DNA of 64,000 bases from Metabacillus bambusae (GCF_017497975.1 NZ_JAGDEL010000001.1:516138-580137); one strand, 5' to 3'. Positions 44,226 to 55,286 are shown, counted from the stretch's first letter. The notes: generated by a model not told the origin, from the letters alone. A program made the numbers and translations.

Positions 44226-45701
44226 TTGTCACAAAAAGAAACACCGTTGTTCACAGGTTTAATTGAACATGCAAAAAAAAATCCAATTCAATTCCATATT
44301 CCTGGTCATAAGAAAGGTGCGGGAATTGATCCTGAATTTAGAAGCTTTATCGGTGATAATGCTTTATCAATTGATTTAATTAATATCGGTCCATTAGATG
44401 ACCTTCATGCGCCTAAAGGGATGATTAAGAAGGCTCAAGATCTTGCTGCAGAGGCATTTGGCGCAGATTATACATTTTTTTCTGTACAAGGTACAAGCGG
44501 AGCGATAATGACGATGGTTATGGCTGTTTGCGGACCAGGAGATAAAATTATTGTACCTCGTAATGTTCATAAATCAGTTATGACCGCGATCGTTTTTTCA
44601 GGAGCAATCCCGATTTTTATACATCCTGAAATCGATAAGAACTTAGGCATCTCACATGGGATTACGAATGATGCGGTAGAAAAGGCTCTTGAACAGCATC
44701 CCGATGCTAAAGGTGTACTTGTTATTAATCCAACTTATTTCGGAATTTCTGCTGATCTAAAAAGAATTGTTGAAATCGCTCATTCCTACGATGTTCCAGT
44801 ATTGGTAGATGAAGCACATGGTGTCCATATTCATTTCCATGAAGATTTGCCTTTAAGCGCAATGCAGGCTGGTGCAGATATGGCTGCAACAAGTGTCCAT
44901 AAGCTTGGCGGATCGATGACACAAAGTTCTGTGTTAAATGTTAGAGGGAGTTTAGTATCGCCTCAGCGTGTACAATCGATATTGAGTATGATGACAACAA
45001 CATCTACTTCTTATTTATTATTAGCATCACTTGACGTTGCAAGGAAGCGTTTAGCTACCGAGGGGCGTGAATTAATCGATAAAACAATTGAGTTAGCTAA
45101 TTATACGCGTGATAAAATTAATGCAATCGATAATATTTATTGTATCGGCAAAGAGATTTTAGGAACAAAAGCAACCTTTGATTATGACCCAACAAAATTA
45201 ATTATTCCAGTTCATGAACTAGGTTTAACAGGATATGACGTCGAAAAATGGCTGCGTGAAAAGTATCAAATCGAAGTGGAATTATCTGACTTATATAATA
45301 TTTTATGTATTATAACTCCTGGTGATACGAAGAATGATGTAGATACCCTCATTAAAGCCCTTCAGGAGCTCTCTAATGAGTTCCAATTAAAAAAGGATGA
45401 TCTAGATGTTAAGGCTCGTATTTTACTGCCTGATATACCTGTATTAGCTCTAACACCAAGAGATGCATTTTACGCTGAGACTGAAATCGTCCCCTTTAAC
45501 GAATCTGCAGGTAGAATCATCGCTGAATTTATAATGGTCTACCCGCCAGGAATCCCAATCTTTATTCCTGGTGAGATTGTAACTGAAGATAATTTAGCAT
45601 ATGTTACTAAAAATCTAGAAGTAGGATTACCAGTACAAGGACCTGAAGATCCAACTTTAAATACAATTCGAGTGATCAAAGAACACCGTGCTATTCGATA
45701 A
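44226..45701 (+). CDS. speA: Arginine decarboxylase (Orn/Lys/Arg decarboxylase family)
   Basis: A 491-residue PLP enzyme converting arginine to agmatine, the first step of the Bacillus polyamine pathway. FHIPGHKKGAG (23-33) and the PLP lysine K226 in TSVHKLGGS are present, with a C-terminal domain containing PPGIPIFIPGE. I chose TTG at 44226 because AAGGTGG is well spaced and the protein then aligns with B. subtilis SpeA from MSQ. The earlier in-frame starts are in the leader. It is upstream of the SR1 locus, as in B. subtilis. Orn and Lys are possible alternative substrates. Confidence 0.92.
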   Translation: MSQKETPLFTGLIEHAKKNPIQFHIPGHKKGAGIDPEFRSFIGDNALSIDLINIGPLDDLHAPKGMIKKAQDLAAEAFGADYTFFSVQGTSGAIMTMVMAVCGPGDKIIVPRNVHKSVMTAIVFSGAIPIFIHPEIDKNLGISHGITNDAVEKALEQHPDAKGVLVINPTYFGISADLKRIVEIAHSYDVPVLVDEAHGVHIHFHEDLPLSAMQAGADMAATSVHKLGGSMTQSSVLNVRGSLVSPQRVQSILSMMTTTSTSYLLLASLDVARKRLATEGRELIDKTIELANYTRDKINAIDNIYCIGKEILGTKATFDYDPTKLIIPVHELGLTGYDVEKWLREKYQIEVELSDLYNILCIITPGDTKNDVDTLIKALQELSNEFQLKKDDLDVKARILLPDIPVLALTPRDAFYAETEIVPFNESAGRIIAEFIMVYPPGIPIFIPGEIVTEDNLAYVTKNLEVGLPVQGPEDPTLNTIRVIKEHRAIR

Positions 45702-45715
45702 ATTTGTTCCTGTGA

Positions 45716-45783
45716 AGTTCATTGGGCGCTAGAACTGGTTGTCCAAGTATCATCCACCAGTACAAGAATTTTATAATTTTGTA
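45716..45783 (+). repeat. Class B repeat, copy B7 (3' fragment)
   Basis: Only the tail is recognisable: GGGCGCTAGAACTGG, then AGTACAAGAATTTTATAATTT. The DnaA-box position is lost (ATCATCCACC). It abuts the SR1 terminator. Confidence 0.65.
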
Positions 45784-45852
45784 ATAAAAATAAAGCACGC
45801 AACAAAATTGTTGCGTGCTTTATTACCCCTTATAACCTTTATCTATAACCCC

Positions 45853-45993
45853 TTATTTGACCTCGACAACATTTATTTTCTGATCTTCTTTGCAGCAATT
45901 ATGATGATTGCATTTACCGTATAATGTTGTCACTTTTTCTACCTCAATATGACCGATTGTAGAGTTGCAGTTTTGACAAACGATTGTTCCCAT
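45853..45993 (-). CDS. sr1P: SR1P, small GapA-binding peptide
   Basis: A 46-residue peptide beginning MGTIVCQNCNSTIGHIEVEK, with VTTLYGKC following and a C-terminal cluster of cysteines and histidines (CNHHNCC). The opening MGTIVCQ-C and EKVT-LYGKC match SR1P of B. subtilis, which stabilises ahead of or with GapA and promotes its interaction with RNase J1. ATG at 45993 is chosen since AAAGGGG lies seven bases upstream; another ATG two codons earlier is too close to that site. The two CxxC-like pairs suggest metal binding (inference). Confidence 0.87.
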   Translation of the reverse strand: MGTIVCQNCNSTIGHIEVEKVTTLYGKCNHHNCCKEDQKINVVEVK

Positions 45994-46045
45994 CTCCATA
46001 CCCCTTTTCAATCATGATTTTATCACTCTCAAAGTCTCTCAATCT

Positions 46046-46061
46046 TTGAAAGCGTTTAACC
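46046..46061 (-). promoter_or_regulatory. Candidate cre (CcpA) site in the SR1 leader
   Basis: TTGAAAGCGTTTAACC matches the cre consensus WTGNAANCGNWNNCW with one mismatch. It lies just downstream of the predicted SR1 start, where CcpA could block elongation. Confidence 0.5.
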
Positions 46062-46073
46062 TTTGTTATCATT

Positions 46074-46102
46074 ATAATAATATGTCACAATTGATCCGTC
46101 AA
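46074..46102 (-). promoter_or_regulatory. SR1 promoter with CcpN operator
   Basis: On the minus strand TTGACG and TATTAT are 17 bases apart. Inside the spacer, TGTGACATATT (46079-46089) matches the CcpN consensus TRTGHYATAYW at all 11 positions. In B. subtilis CcpN represses sr1, gapB and pckA during glycolytic growth. The match and position support the same control here. Confidence 0.75.
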
Positions 46103-46264
46103 GTGTTAATTTGTATAACACATTTATTTTTTTTAGAGGAATAAGCATCCTTTAACAGAAAAAATCAATACATACCATAGAGATAAAAGTGAATGTAATA
46201 CCAAATACACTTTCCAGTACAGATTTAGAGAATTTACATCATATATACAACCTTTTTAAACAAT

Positions 46265-47083
46265 TCACTTTATCGTAGCAGGATCAACCATTTTATACCC
46301 TTTTTCCATTAACCCATTAACAATCCCTTCTAAAGCCGCATTTGTCCATGCTCTATCGTGCATAAGAAGGTTTGCTCCATTTGTTAATAGCGAAGTATTC
46401 ACCATTATCTCAACTAAGGCATCTTCTTTCATATAGTCTTTTTCCCAGTCATACCCATAAGTCCAATTCATTAAGAGCATACCTTCATTTGCTATTAACT
46501 TTTTACTATAGTCTGTATTGCTACCGAATGGAGCACGAAAAAATCTTGGTTTTTCTCCAATAATTTTCTCGATTTGTGAGTTTAACTCCATGATTTCTTC
46601 ATATTGCTGTTCTTCGGTTAACTCTTTCAAATTACGATGGGTCATTGTATGATTACCAATTTGAAAACCAAGATCATAGATTTCTTTTAACATTTTCTTT
46701 TTTTCATCTGTTTGAATAAAATGTCCATTTACAAAAAAAATTGCATTAACATTTAATTTCTTTAATGTTTTAGCCATTTCTAATGAATATTTATCAGGTG
46801 CATCATCGATGGTAAGTAAAACAACCCTTTCCTCAGTATCCTCATTTAATGGATTGACAGTCCACTTCACATCATTTAGTTCGTATAATGTTTCCAATTC
46901 GACAGGATTTGCCACATCTACTACTACTTCATCAACTGATTCTACTTCATCCTCTATTTTGTCAGTAACATTGTCTACCTTTATTTCATTTTTAGAATCT
47001 TTGTTTTCCTTTTCATTAGTACATCCTGCAAGAAGTAGTAAAACTGGAAGTAGTAAAGTTACTAGTTTTCGTTTTTTCAACAT
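46265..47083 (-). CDS. Polysaccharide deacetylase lipoprotein
   Basis: A 272-residue lipoprotein with lipobox L-A-G-C (C21), an acidic linker of about 50 residues, and a NodB-type polysaccharide deacetylase domain (about 85-265). The metal and catalytic motifs VLLTIDDAPDKY, GNHTMTHRNLKEL and RFFRAPFG are present. The usual second Asp motif is TIDD, which is intact. Likely substrate is cell-wall peptidoglycan or another extracellular glycan. ATG at 47083 follows GGAGGAAAGG. It stands alone upstream of SR1. Confidence 0.9.
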   Translation of the reverse strand: MLKKRKLVTLLLPVLLLLAGCTNEKENKDSKNEIKVDNVTDKIEDEVESVDEVVVDVANPVELETLYELNDVKWTVNPLNEDTEERVVLLTIDDAPDKYSLEMAKTLKKLNVNAIFFVNGHFIQTDEKKKMLKEIYDLGFQIGNHTMTHRNLKELTEEQQYEEIMELNSQIEKIIGEKPRFFRAPFGSNTDYSKKLIANEGMLLMNWTYGYDWEKDYMKEDALVEIMVNTSLLTNGANLLMHDRAWTNAALEGIVNGLMEKGYKMVDPATIK

Positions 47084-47212
47084 ACCTTTCCTCCATATAA
47101 TTTTATTAATTAAGAATAGATTAAGTTTAATTGAATCACTATATACCTATGTGATGTTACACTAAAAAACGTGTTTTTTACATAAGTACTAAAGGAGGAG
47201 TGTTATTCATTT

Positions 47213-48255
47213 ATGAAGAAGTTCGCCCCTGTATTTATAATATCAGTAATTGTAACCTCACTATTTATCATTGGGGATTAATTCTTAAAAGGGTTTTACC
47301 TAATGGAAACATTAGTGACGTTACATCAGCAATACAAGGATTTATTATTGAAAAGTTCAGTTGGTTCTATCTTTTAACTGCAACTTCTTTCCTCATTTTT
47401 GCTATCGGCTTAATTTTTTCAAAATATGGTAATGTTATTAATTATTTTCTTAATTGTGACTGTATATTTATGCTTTCAGCACAAACTGGTCTTGATAAGG
47501 GAATTAAATATTTGAGTAACCTTAACGTGATACTAGCTATTTCCTTAATGTTATTTTTACTTTTTGCTGGTCCTACAAACTTTATTATGTATCTTTTTAC
47601 AACATAATTAGGTAGTTATCTTCAAAACCTTCCTTCAATGAGTTTTAAAATGACACCCTTTCAAAGGGATAATACATGAGTTCAAGACTGGACAATCTTT
47701 TACTGGTCTTGGTGGATTTCTTGGGCACCATTTGTTGGCACATTTATTGCACGCATTTCAAGAGGACGTACGATCCGTGAGTTTATAATCGGAGTGTTAG
47801 CTGTTCCCACTGTCTTTGGAGCACTTTGGTTTTCGGTGTTTGGAGGCTCTGCTATTTATTTAGATTATCTACAAAATATATCTATCACTAAGAACGTGAA
47901 TGAACAAGGGCAAGAGGTTGCATTGTTTGCAGTCCTCGACCATTTTCCACTAGGTACTGCAATGTCTATTATTGCTATTTTCTTAATTAGCTGCTTTTTC
48001 ATTACTTCTGCAGATTCTGCAACATTTGTCCTTGGCATGCAGACAACAAATGGAATGCTTAATCCACCAAAAAAATTATTTTTATTTGGGGTAAATCCAA
48101 TCTGCATCAGCAGCCATTCTGTTAGCAGCTGGTGGTCTTGAAGCACTCCAAACAAGCCGTAACTGCCGCTCTACCGTTTGCAGTCATAATGATATTAATG
48201 GTTTTTTCATTGATAAAATCATTACAACAGGAAAAGAAGCTTACAAAATAATTAC
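47213..48255 (+). pseudogene. Decayed BCCT-family transporter (glycine betaine/choline type)
   Basis: Fragments of one transporter in several frames. The start is MKKFAPVFIISVIVTSLFII behind AAAGGAGGAG; the frame then shifts to VLPNGNISDVTSAIQGFIIE and SWFYLLTATSFLIFAIGL. A large internal deletion follows, then AQTGLDKGIKYLSNLNVILA, SWWISWAPFVGTFIARISRG and SAILLAAGGLEALQTS-like pieces. These are in the order of OpuD/BetP-type transporters. The full protein is over 500 residues, so about a third is missing. It is non-functional. Confidence 0.85.
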
Positions 48256-48287
48256 CCGAGTACCTAAATGGTACTCTTTTTTATTTA

Positions 48288-48508
48288 GGCTGTTTTCTAA
48301 GAGATTGTTGCTTTTAAAATAAAAACTAATTCAGGTTGATTGGAACGGATTGCGAGACTCCTGCTTAGAGCAGTGGGACAGTTGAGACTCATGCAGGCGT
48401 TTATGCCGAGGAGGCTCACCGCCCGCCCCGCGGAAAGGGAGCACCTCTCGATGCAATCAACCACACCGCATTACTTGGTAAATAGCAACAAAGTATGGCG
48501 AGTCAGCC
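48288..48508. mobile_element. Class A MITE-like element, copy A4, with 8-bp target duplication
   Basis: A 221-bp full-length copy starting GGCTGTTTTCTAAGAG. It is flanked by a perfect 8-bp duplication TTTATTTA (48280-48287 and 48509-48516). It lies directly after the decayed transporter. Confidence 0.82.
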
Positions 48509-48528
48509 TTTATTTAAGATCCAAATCA

Positions 48529-48771
48529 CTAATATAAAAAAACAAAGTTGAATAGTTGTTGCCCAAGCATAAAAAAGATAAGGCTTACAATAGAAATAAA
48601 CATTGCTCCCTTTCTTGTTTTGAGCAAGATAAAAGCAACCAAATAGGCCAAATAGAAAAATACTAAAAGCAATATTGCTTTTGCAATCATACTATCCTTC
48701 TTTGAAAGCCATCCTACAACACTATAACCACTCCACAGAATAAGATGATAACAATAAACGGTTAATTTCAT
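48529..48771 (-). CDS. Small hypothetical membrane protein
   Basis: An 80-residue protein with two to three hydrophobic helices (about 31-50 and 57-78 are clearest). AGAAGGTGGT lies directly before ATG 48771, so translation is likely. No family was recognised. It stands alone between MITE copy A4 and an upstream gap with no other features. Confidence 0.6.
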   Translation of the reverse strand: MKLTVYCYHLILWSGYSVVGWLSKKDSMIAKAILLLVFFYLAYLVAFILLKTRKGAMFISIVSLIFFMLGQQLFNFVFLY

Positions 48772-49105
48772 ACCACCTTCTCCCCCTCATCTATACCTAT
48801 ATAAAGCTTATGCGTAAAATATAGAAATCTTCCATCTATTAAGTGTCTTTCATTAATTAGAACTGTAGATTACAGCCAATTACCTACCAGGTTTGAGCAA
48901 TGCACCTCGCAACCTTGCTAGTAAATGTAGGATAAACGATTTATTTTTCAATTATGTAACAAATAGATGACAATAGGAAGAATCTTCAATAATTATGATA
49001 AAATAGGTGTAATTTAACAGAGATTATACTTTATTAGCTATAAAGTTCCTTTATATACATACGAAATTAGACCTATTCGATACTAAATAAAAGAGGTGGG
49101 CAAGG
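48772..49105. other. Intergenic region upstream of two divergent small genes
   Basis: 334 AT-rich bases. The plus-strand promoter of the 49106 gene should be here; TATGATAAAAT near 48995 and TATAAA near 49040 are candidates, but none has a good -35. No repeat or RNA structure was seen. Confidence 0.4.
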
Positions 49106-49486
49106 ATGACAAGATCAATACTCATTGCCTTCATCATTCCAGTTATTATTCTTTCTTCATGTGAAAATGTTCTTTTTTCACAAGGTACTACCGATGAAGA
49201 ATTAACAAGAGAAAAGCAGCTGTTATTTTTTTCTGATGATGATAATATTGATCGTGAAGCAGTCTACTATGATGCATTACTTGATATAAAAAAGAAGTTT
49301 CCTGAAGAAATTGAAAACATGAAAGTTTTTTCTGAGCATAGCGATAGTGGTCATTATGAAGTAGAGGTAGACATTTACCCATCGCTTCTAGTTATTGATA
49401 AAGATGGAGTTGTTGTTCACATAGAAGGAGCTGTTTTAACAAAGGAAGAAATAATGGAGCCAATTGCTAATGCACTTTCACAATGA
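49106..49486 (+). CDS. Small lipoprotein with degenerate thioredoxin-like fold
   Basis: A 126-residue lipoprotein with signal peptide and lipobox ending L-S-S-C (C19). The mature part includes a predicted strand-loop PSLLVIDKDGVVVHIEGAVLTKEEI, typical of the second half of a thioredoxin fold, but no CxxC pair is present. Function unknown. GAGGTGGG lies upstream of ATG 49106. It is convergent with pdhD. Confidence 0.72.
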   Translation: MTRSILIAFIIPVIILSSCENVLFSQGTTDEELTREKQLLFFSDDDNIDREAVYYDALLDIKKKFPEEIENMKVFSEHSDSGHYEVEVDIYPSLLVIDKDGVVVHIEGAVLTKEEIMEPIANALSQ

Positions 49487-49517
49487 CATTTCGAACATGC
49501 CTTCGTTTCCCCTTAAT

Positions 49518-49550
49518 GAAACCCCTTTTCTTCCACGAAAAGGGGTTTCA
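49518..49550 (+). terminator. Terminator of the 49106 lipoprotein gene
   Basis: Perfect TGAAACCCCTTTT/AAAAGGGGTTTCA stem with an eight-base loop, followed by TTT. Confidence 0.85.
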
Positions 49551-49560
49551 TTTAAAAAAA

Positions 49561-49596
49561 AATAAGAGGTGATCTCATTAAGAGTCACCTCTTATA
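49561..49596 (-). terminator. Terminator of the pdh operon
   Basis: ATAAGAGGTGA/TCACCTCTTAT stem, followed on the minus strand by nine T. It lies 13 bases after the pdhD stop codon. Confidence 0.9.
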
Positions 49597-49608
49597 ACTA
49601 AAATATGA

Positions 49609-51018
49609 TTACTTTACAATATGAATTGGACTACCAATCGCTACTTCTGCAGCTTCCATTGTGATCTCACCTAGAGTTGGGTGAGCATGGATCGTCATTG
49701 CAATATCCTCAGCTGTCATTCCAGCTTCAATCGCTAAACTTAATTCAGAAACCATATCTGAAGCACTTGGTCCAGCAATTTGTGCACCAATTACTAATCC
49801 ATCCTCTTTACGAGTTACAAGCTTTAAGAAGCCATCCGTGTCATTTAGTGATAAAGCACGACCATTTGCAGCAAATGGGAACTTAGCAGCGATTATCTCA
49901 ATGCCATCTTCTTTAGCTCCTGCTTCTGTATAACCAACAGTTGCAAGCTCAGGCTCAGAGAATACAACAGCTGGAATACCTAAATAATCGATTTCAGCTT
50001 TTTCTCCAGCAATTGCCTCTGCAGCAATTTTTCCTTCATAAGAAGCTTTATGTGCTAATTGGGGACCTTCAACAATATCACCGATCGCATAAATGTTTGA
50101 AATATTTGTGCGACATTGCTTGTCAATTTTGATGATACCTCTATCAGTCATTTCAACACCAACTTGCTCTATACCAAGCTCATCTGTGTTTGGACGACGT
50201 CCAACAGAAACTAACAAGTAATCAGCTTCAATTGTTTTCTCTTCACCTTTTACTTCAAATGTTACTTTTACGCCTGTTTCACTTTCTTCAACACTTTTTG
50301 CTGAAGCTTTAGTGTGAATTTCAACACCTTTTTTCTTAAGACCACGTTTAACCAATGCAGTCATTTGCTTTTCAAAACCTACTAAAATGTCCTCAGCTGC
50401 TTCAATGAAAGTCACTTCAGTACCGAAATTAGCATAAACAGAACCAAGCTCAATTCCGATTACTCCGCCGCCAATTACAACAAGCTTTTTAGGAATTTCT
50501 TGAAGATTTAATGCACCAGTTGAATCAATTACACGATTAGAGTATTTGAATACTGGAATTTCAACTGGACGTGAACCAGTTGCGATAATCGCATTTTTAA
50601 ACTTATACGTTTGTGAAGATGTTTCATCCATTACTTTTACCGTTTCGTTATCAACAAAATATGCTTCACCATAAACGACGTCAACTTTATTACCTTTAAG
50701 TAATCCAGCTACACCGCCAGTTAGCTTTTTCACAACACCTTGTTTAAACTCTTGAACTTTTGAGAAATCAACTGTTACGTTTTCAGCTTTGATACCCATA
50801 TCTTCAGAGTGCTTAGCTGTTTCATAACGGTGACCTGCAGAAATTAATGCTTTAGAAGGAATACAGCCTACGTTTAAGCAAACTCCTCCTAATGTACCTT
50901 TTTCAACTACTGTTACCTTTTGTCCTAATTGAGCAGCGCGGATTGCTGCAACGTATCCGCCTGGGCCTGCTCCGATGACAAGAGTATCTGTTTCAATTGG
51001 GAAATCTCCAACTACCAT
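49609..51018 (-). CDS. pdhD: Dihydrolipoyl dehydrogenase (E3) of pyruvate dehydrogenase
   Basis: A 469-residue FAD enzyme that reoxidises dihydrolipoyl groups with NAD+. The FAD loop [13 protein letters not shown] (14-26), redox disulfide C47/C52 in [16 protein letters not shown] loop [13 protein letters not shown] and C-terminal catalytic HAHPTLGE are present. It begins three bases after pdhC and is the last gene of pdhABCD. Confidence 0.97.
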   Translation of the reverse strand: MVVGDFPIETDTLVIGAGPGGYVAAIRAAQLGQKVTVVEKGTLGGVCLNVGCIPSKALISAGHRYETAKHSEDMGIKAENVTVDFSKVQEFKQGVVKKLTGGVAGLLKGNKVDVVYGEAYFVDNETVKVMDETSSQTYKFKNAIIATGSRPVEIPVFKYSNRVIDSTGALNLQEIPKKLVVIGGGVIGIELGSVYANFGTEVTFIEAAEDILVGFEKQMTALVKRGLKKKGVEIHTKASAKSVEESETGVKVTFEVKGEEKTIEADYLLVSVGRRPNTDELGIEQVGVEMTDRGIIKIDKQCRTNISNIYAIGDIVEGPQLAHKASYEGKIAAEAIAGEKAEIDYLGIPAVVFSEPELATVGYTEAGAKEDGIEIIAAKFPFAANGRALSLNDTDGFLKLVTRKEDGLVIGAQIAGPSASDMVSELSLAIEAGMTAEDIAMTIHAHPTLGEITMEAAEVAIGSPIHIVK

Positions 51019-51021
51019 CGA

Positions 51022-52326
51022 TTACGCCTCCATTAAAATTAATTGTGGATCATTAAGTAAACGCTTGATGTGGTTAAGAGCATTTTGCGCAGTAGCACCA
51101 TCGATCATTCTGTGGTCAAAGCTTAATGATAAAGCTAGAACCGGAGCTACTACAATCTCTCCATCACGAACTACAGGTTTTTCTGCAATACGTCCAATAC
51201 CTAAAATTGCAACCTCTGGGTGGTTGATTACTGGAGTGAACCATTGACCACCAGCAGATCCAATGTTTGAAATCGTGCAAGATGCACCTTTCATTTCATT
51301 TGGAGCAAGCTTACCATCACGCGCTTTAGTAGCAAGTCCATTAATTTCATTTGAAATTTCAAAAACAGACTTACGTTCAGCATTCTTAACAACAGGTACA
51401 AGCAGACCTTTTTCAGTGTCAGCAGCAATACCGATATTATAGTAATGCTTTTGAACAACTTCTTCTGTTTTATCATCAAGTGAAGTATTCAGAACAGGAT
51501 ACTTTTTAAGTGCAGAAGTAAGAGCTTTCACTACGTACGGTAAATATGTTAACTTAATACCTTGCTCCGCTGCAACATTTTTGAATTGTTTTCTGTGAGC
51601 AACTAAGTTTGTTACATCAATTTCATCCATTAATGTAACGTGTGGTGCTGTATGTTTTGAGTTAACCATTGCTTTTGCAATTGCTTTACGAATTGGGCTC
51701 ATTTTCTCACGAGTTTCTGGTAATTCACCTTCAGGAATCGCAATAGCCGCTGGTTTCGCTTGTTTTTCTTCTTTAGTTGCAGGTGCTTCTTCAACTGCAG
51801 CTGGAGTAGCTGCTACACCGCCACCTTGAACGAATGTATCAACATCTTCTTTTAACACACGACCGTTTTTACCGCTGCCAGATACTTGACGAATATCAAT
51901 ATCTTTTTCACGAGCATATTTACGTACAGAAGGCATTGCGATCACACGTTTAGACGGATCTATTTCAACTTCCTCTTTTTTCACGTCTTGACCAGCTTCA
52001 GCAGTTGCTTGAACCTGTGCTTCTGTTTTTTCTTCTTTTTTAGGCTCTTCATCACCGTGATCACCTTTAAATTTCAAGTCCTCATAGCCTGGTGCATCGA
52101 ACGTAATGATTGTTTGTCCAACAGTTGCTACCGTACCTTCCTCAACGTTTACCTCAGTAACCGTACCTTTAACAGGTGATGGAATTTCAACTACTGCTTT
52201 ATCATTTTGTACTTCTGCTAGAACATCATCTTCTTCTACCTTGTCACCTGGTTTAACAAACCATTTAACAATTTCACCTTCATGGATACCTTCACCGATA
52301 TCAGGCAGTTTAAATTCGAATGCCAA
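51022..52326 (-). CDS. pdhC: Dihydrolipoyl acetyltransferase (E2) of pyruvate dehydrogenase
   Basis: A 434-residue core subunit. In order it has one lipoyl domain (1-80, lipoyl lysine K43 in VQNDKAVVE), an acidic/Ala-rich linker, a subunit-binding domain (about 129-165, [14 protein letters not shown]) and the catalytic domain (about 200-434) with the active-site motif SFDHRMIDG. The 112-base gap after pdhB holds a hairpin. Start ATG 52326 follows AAGGAGG. Confidence 0.97.
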   Translation of the reverse strand: MAFEFKLPDIGEGIHEGEIVKWFVKPGDKVEEDDVLAEVQNDKAVVEIPSPVKGTVTEVNVEEGTVATVGQTIITFDAPGYEDLKFKGDHGDEEPKKEEKTEAQVQATAEAGQDVKKEEVEIDPSKRVIAMPSVRKYAREKDIDIRQVSGSGKNGRVLKEDVDTFVQGGGVAATPAAVEEAPATKEEKQAKPAAIAIPEGELPETREKMSPIRKAIAKAMVNSKHTAPHVTLMDEIDVTNLVAHRKQFKNVAAEQGIKLTYLPYVVKALTSALKKYPVLNTSLDDKTEEVVQKHYYNIGIAADTEKGLLVPVVKNAERKSVFEISNEINGLATKARDGKLAPNEMKGASCTISNIGSAGGQWFTPVINHPEVAILGIGRIAEKPVVRDGEIVVAPVLALSLSFDHRMIDGATAQNALNHIKRLLNDPQLILMEA

Positions 52327-52363
52327 ATCATTCTACCTCCTTATGGATTAAAAAAATAATTAA

Positions 52364-52397
52364 AAAACTTAGCTCGCCGCCTAATTCATATGGCGAG
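52364..52397 (-). promoter_or_regulatory. Intercistronic hairpin between pdhB and pdhC
   Basis: CTCGCC (52373-52378) and GGCGAG (52392-52397) pair around a 13-base loop; on the minus strand TTTTTT follows a few bases later and a second T-rich tract runs up to the pdhC ribosome binding site. It could be a weak terminator or a processing/stability element that adjusts E1:E2 expression. Confidence 0.5.
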
Positions 52398-52438
52398 AGC
52401 CGAAGGTTTTCTCACGCTATCATCAAGTATCTTTATTC

Positions 52439-53416
52439 TTAGAAATTCACTACTTTTTTAGCAGTTTCAATAATATCTTTGTAAATTGGTAACCAAACAT
52501 TTTCAGCTTCAGTAAACGCATAAACAGTGTCAGGAGCTGTAACGCGAAGTACTGGTGCTTCTAAGCTTAAAATTGCACGCTCAGTAATTTCAGCAACAAC
52601 GTTTGCCGCTATACCCGCTTGTTTTTGTGCCTCTTGGACAACAACTACACGGCCTGTTTTCTCAACTGAGGCAATAATAGTTTCTATATCTAATGGGCTA
52701 ATTGTACGAAGGTCAACAACTTCTACAGATACCCCTTCTTTTTCTAATTCTTCAGCTGCTTTTAGTGATTCATGAACCATTGCACCATAAGTGATGATTG
52801 ATAGGTCAGTTCCTTCACGTTTTACATCTGCTTTACCAATTTCAATCGTGTACTCTTCTTCAGGTACTTCTTGACGGAATGAGCGGTATAATTTCATATG
52901 CTCTAAGAAGACAACTGGATCATTATCACGAATAGCAGAAATTAAAAGTCCTTTTGCATCATAAGGTGTTGAAGGAATAACCACTTTTAACCCTGGTTGT
53001 TGTGCAACTAGACCTTCTAAGCTATCAGCGTGAAGTTCCGGCGTATGTACGAATCCACCAAATGGAGAACGAATTGTTACTGGTGCTGTCCAATGTCCAC
53101 CAGAACGATAGCGCATACGAGCTAATTGACCACTTAATGAATCCATTACTTCGTAAACGAAACCGAAGAATTGAATCTCCATAACTGGACGGAATCCAGT
53201 TAAACTAAAACCAACTGTAAGACCACCAATACCAGACTCTGCAAGAGGAGTATCAAATACGCGATCTTCGCCAAATTCTTTTTGAAGTCCTTCCGTTGCA
53301 CGGAATACGCCACCGTTTACGCCAACGTCTTCTCCGTATACGAGGACGTTTTCATCATTTTTTAATTCTGTGCGTAATGCATCAGTGATGGCTTGTATCA
53401 TTGTCATTTGTGCCAT
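52439..53416 (-). CDS. pdhB: Pyruvate dehydrogenase E1 component, beta subunit
   Basis: A 325-residue transketolase-like subunit which with PdhA decarboxylates pyruvate and transfers the acetyl group to E2. [17 protein letters not shown] and [15 protein letters not shown] near the N-terminus, and the C-terminal PAP-like [15 protein letters not shown] region are typical. Starts three bases after the pdhA stop codon. Confidence 0.97.
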   Translation of the reverse strand: MAQMTMIQAITDALRTELKNDENVLVYGEDVGVNGGVFRATEGLQKEFGEDRVFDTPLAESGIGGLTVGFSLTGFRPVMEIQFFGFVYEVMDSLSGQLARMRYRSGGHWTAPVTIRSPFGGFVHTPELHADSLEGLVAQQPGLKVVIPSTPYDAKGLLISAIRDNDPVVFLEHMKLYRSFRQEVPEEEYTIEIGKADVKREGTDLSIITYGAMVHESLKAAEELEKEGVSVEVVDLRTISPLDIETIIASVEKTGRVVVVQEAQKQAGIAANVVAEITERAILSLEAPVLRVTAPDTVYAFTEAENVWLPIYKDIIETAKKVVNF

Positions 53417-53419
53417 GGC

Positions 53420-54598
<1,179 letters not shown>

Positions 54599-54906
54599 TT
54601 AGGCAACTGATGTATGTACGGGTAGATATAAATCCGCATTGTTTAATTGTCACAAGGACTATTAGCTTTCATGGCTTGAACTTGTTTAGTAATTAGTAAG
54701 AGAATTCCAATATGCACAGCTTTAGGTTACCCTAAAATATGATGAATGACACAAATTTTTTGAATTCAAACCTACTTAACTACTATTCACCACTCATGAG
54801 ATTGCCTATAACTTTCTCTATGTATGGTTTAATGAACTTGTTTTGATCATTCTGTATCAGTTTTCTTCCATAAGTAACTAATACAACCTTAGTTAATTCA
54901 TTAACA

Positions 54907-54936
54907 AGTTTACACTAATGTTTTCGAGTCCGTCAA
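54907..54936 (-). promoter_or_regulatory. Likely promoter of the pdh operon
   Basis: On the minus strand TTGACG and TAAACT are 18 bases apart. The transcript would start near 54900, giving an untranslated leader of about 365 bases before pdhA. No ORF was seen in this leader. Confidence 0.6.
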
Positions 54937-55014
54937 TTAGTTTGTATAAGGTTTTAAAAAAAGATTCTTCAAGAACTCCACTTTAAATTTACCTCCTCTT
55001 TCAATCTGTATTAT

Positions 55015-55066
55015 TACAAAAAGGAAAACTGTATTAGTAGTTTATAATACAGTTTTCCTTTTTGAA
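55015..55066. terminator. Orphan perfect hairpin in the pdhA-ykyA gap
   Basis: Arms AAAAAGGAAAACTGTAT and ATACAGTTTTCCTTTTT form a 17-bp perfect stem with a 12-base loop; both flanks are A/T-rich so it could act on either strand. It lies about 110 bases upstream of the pdh promoter and 220 bases past the ykyA terminator, with no ORF next to it. Confidence 0.6.
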
Positions 55067-55286
55067 AAGTCAGACAATAAACATTTTATTTTACTTCAAA
55101 TTTCATTTTTCTAATTAAGTAACAATTTTAATAAAGAATGTTTTCTCTATGATTATTATTTTTCACTTTTCTTCTATACCTCGATTTCACATTCATCATA
55201 AATGTTCTTTTTTGATTATTTAGTTAGAAGGTTACACTTACAATTACATTGCTTATAAATTTGTCTTTTTCATGTTACTTTTCAAA

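Larger units (their letters stand above)
45783..46067 (-). ncRNA. sr1: SR1 dual-function regulatory RNA
   Basis: A short transcription unit between speA and the pdh genes, the location of SR1 in B. subtilis. It has a sigma-A promoter (46074-46102), encodes the peptide SR1P, and ends at a perfect 14-bp hairpin (45792-45821) followed by ATTTTTATTA on the minus strand. In B. subtilis SR1 base-pairs with the ahrC message, which controls arginine use, and its peptide binds GapA. The base-pairing region was not checked here. The predicted length of about 285 bases is longer than the 205 nt of B. subtilis SR1. Confidence 0.8.

Noticed and set aside
47200..47607. 135-residue intact membrane protein
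   Set aside because: It joins out-of-frame leader sequence to transporter fragments; the true start at 47213 runs into a stop, so this is part of the BCCT pseudogene.
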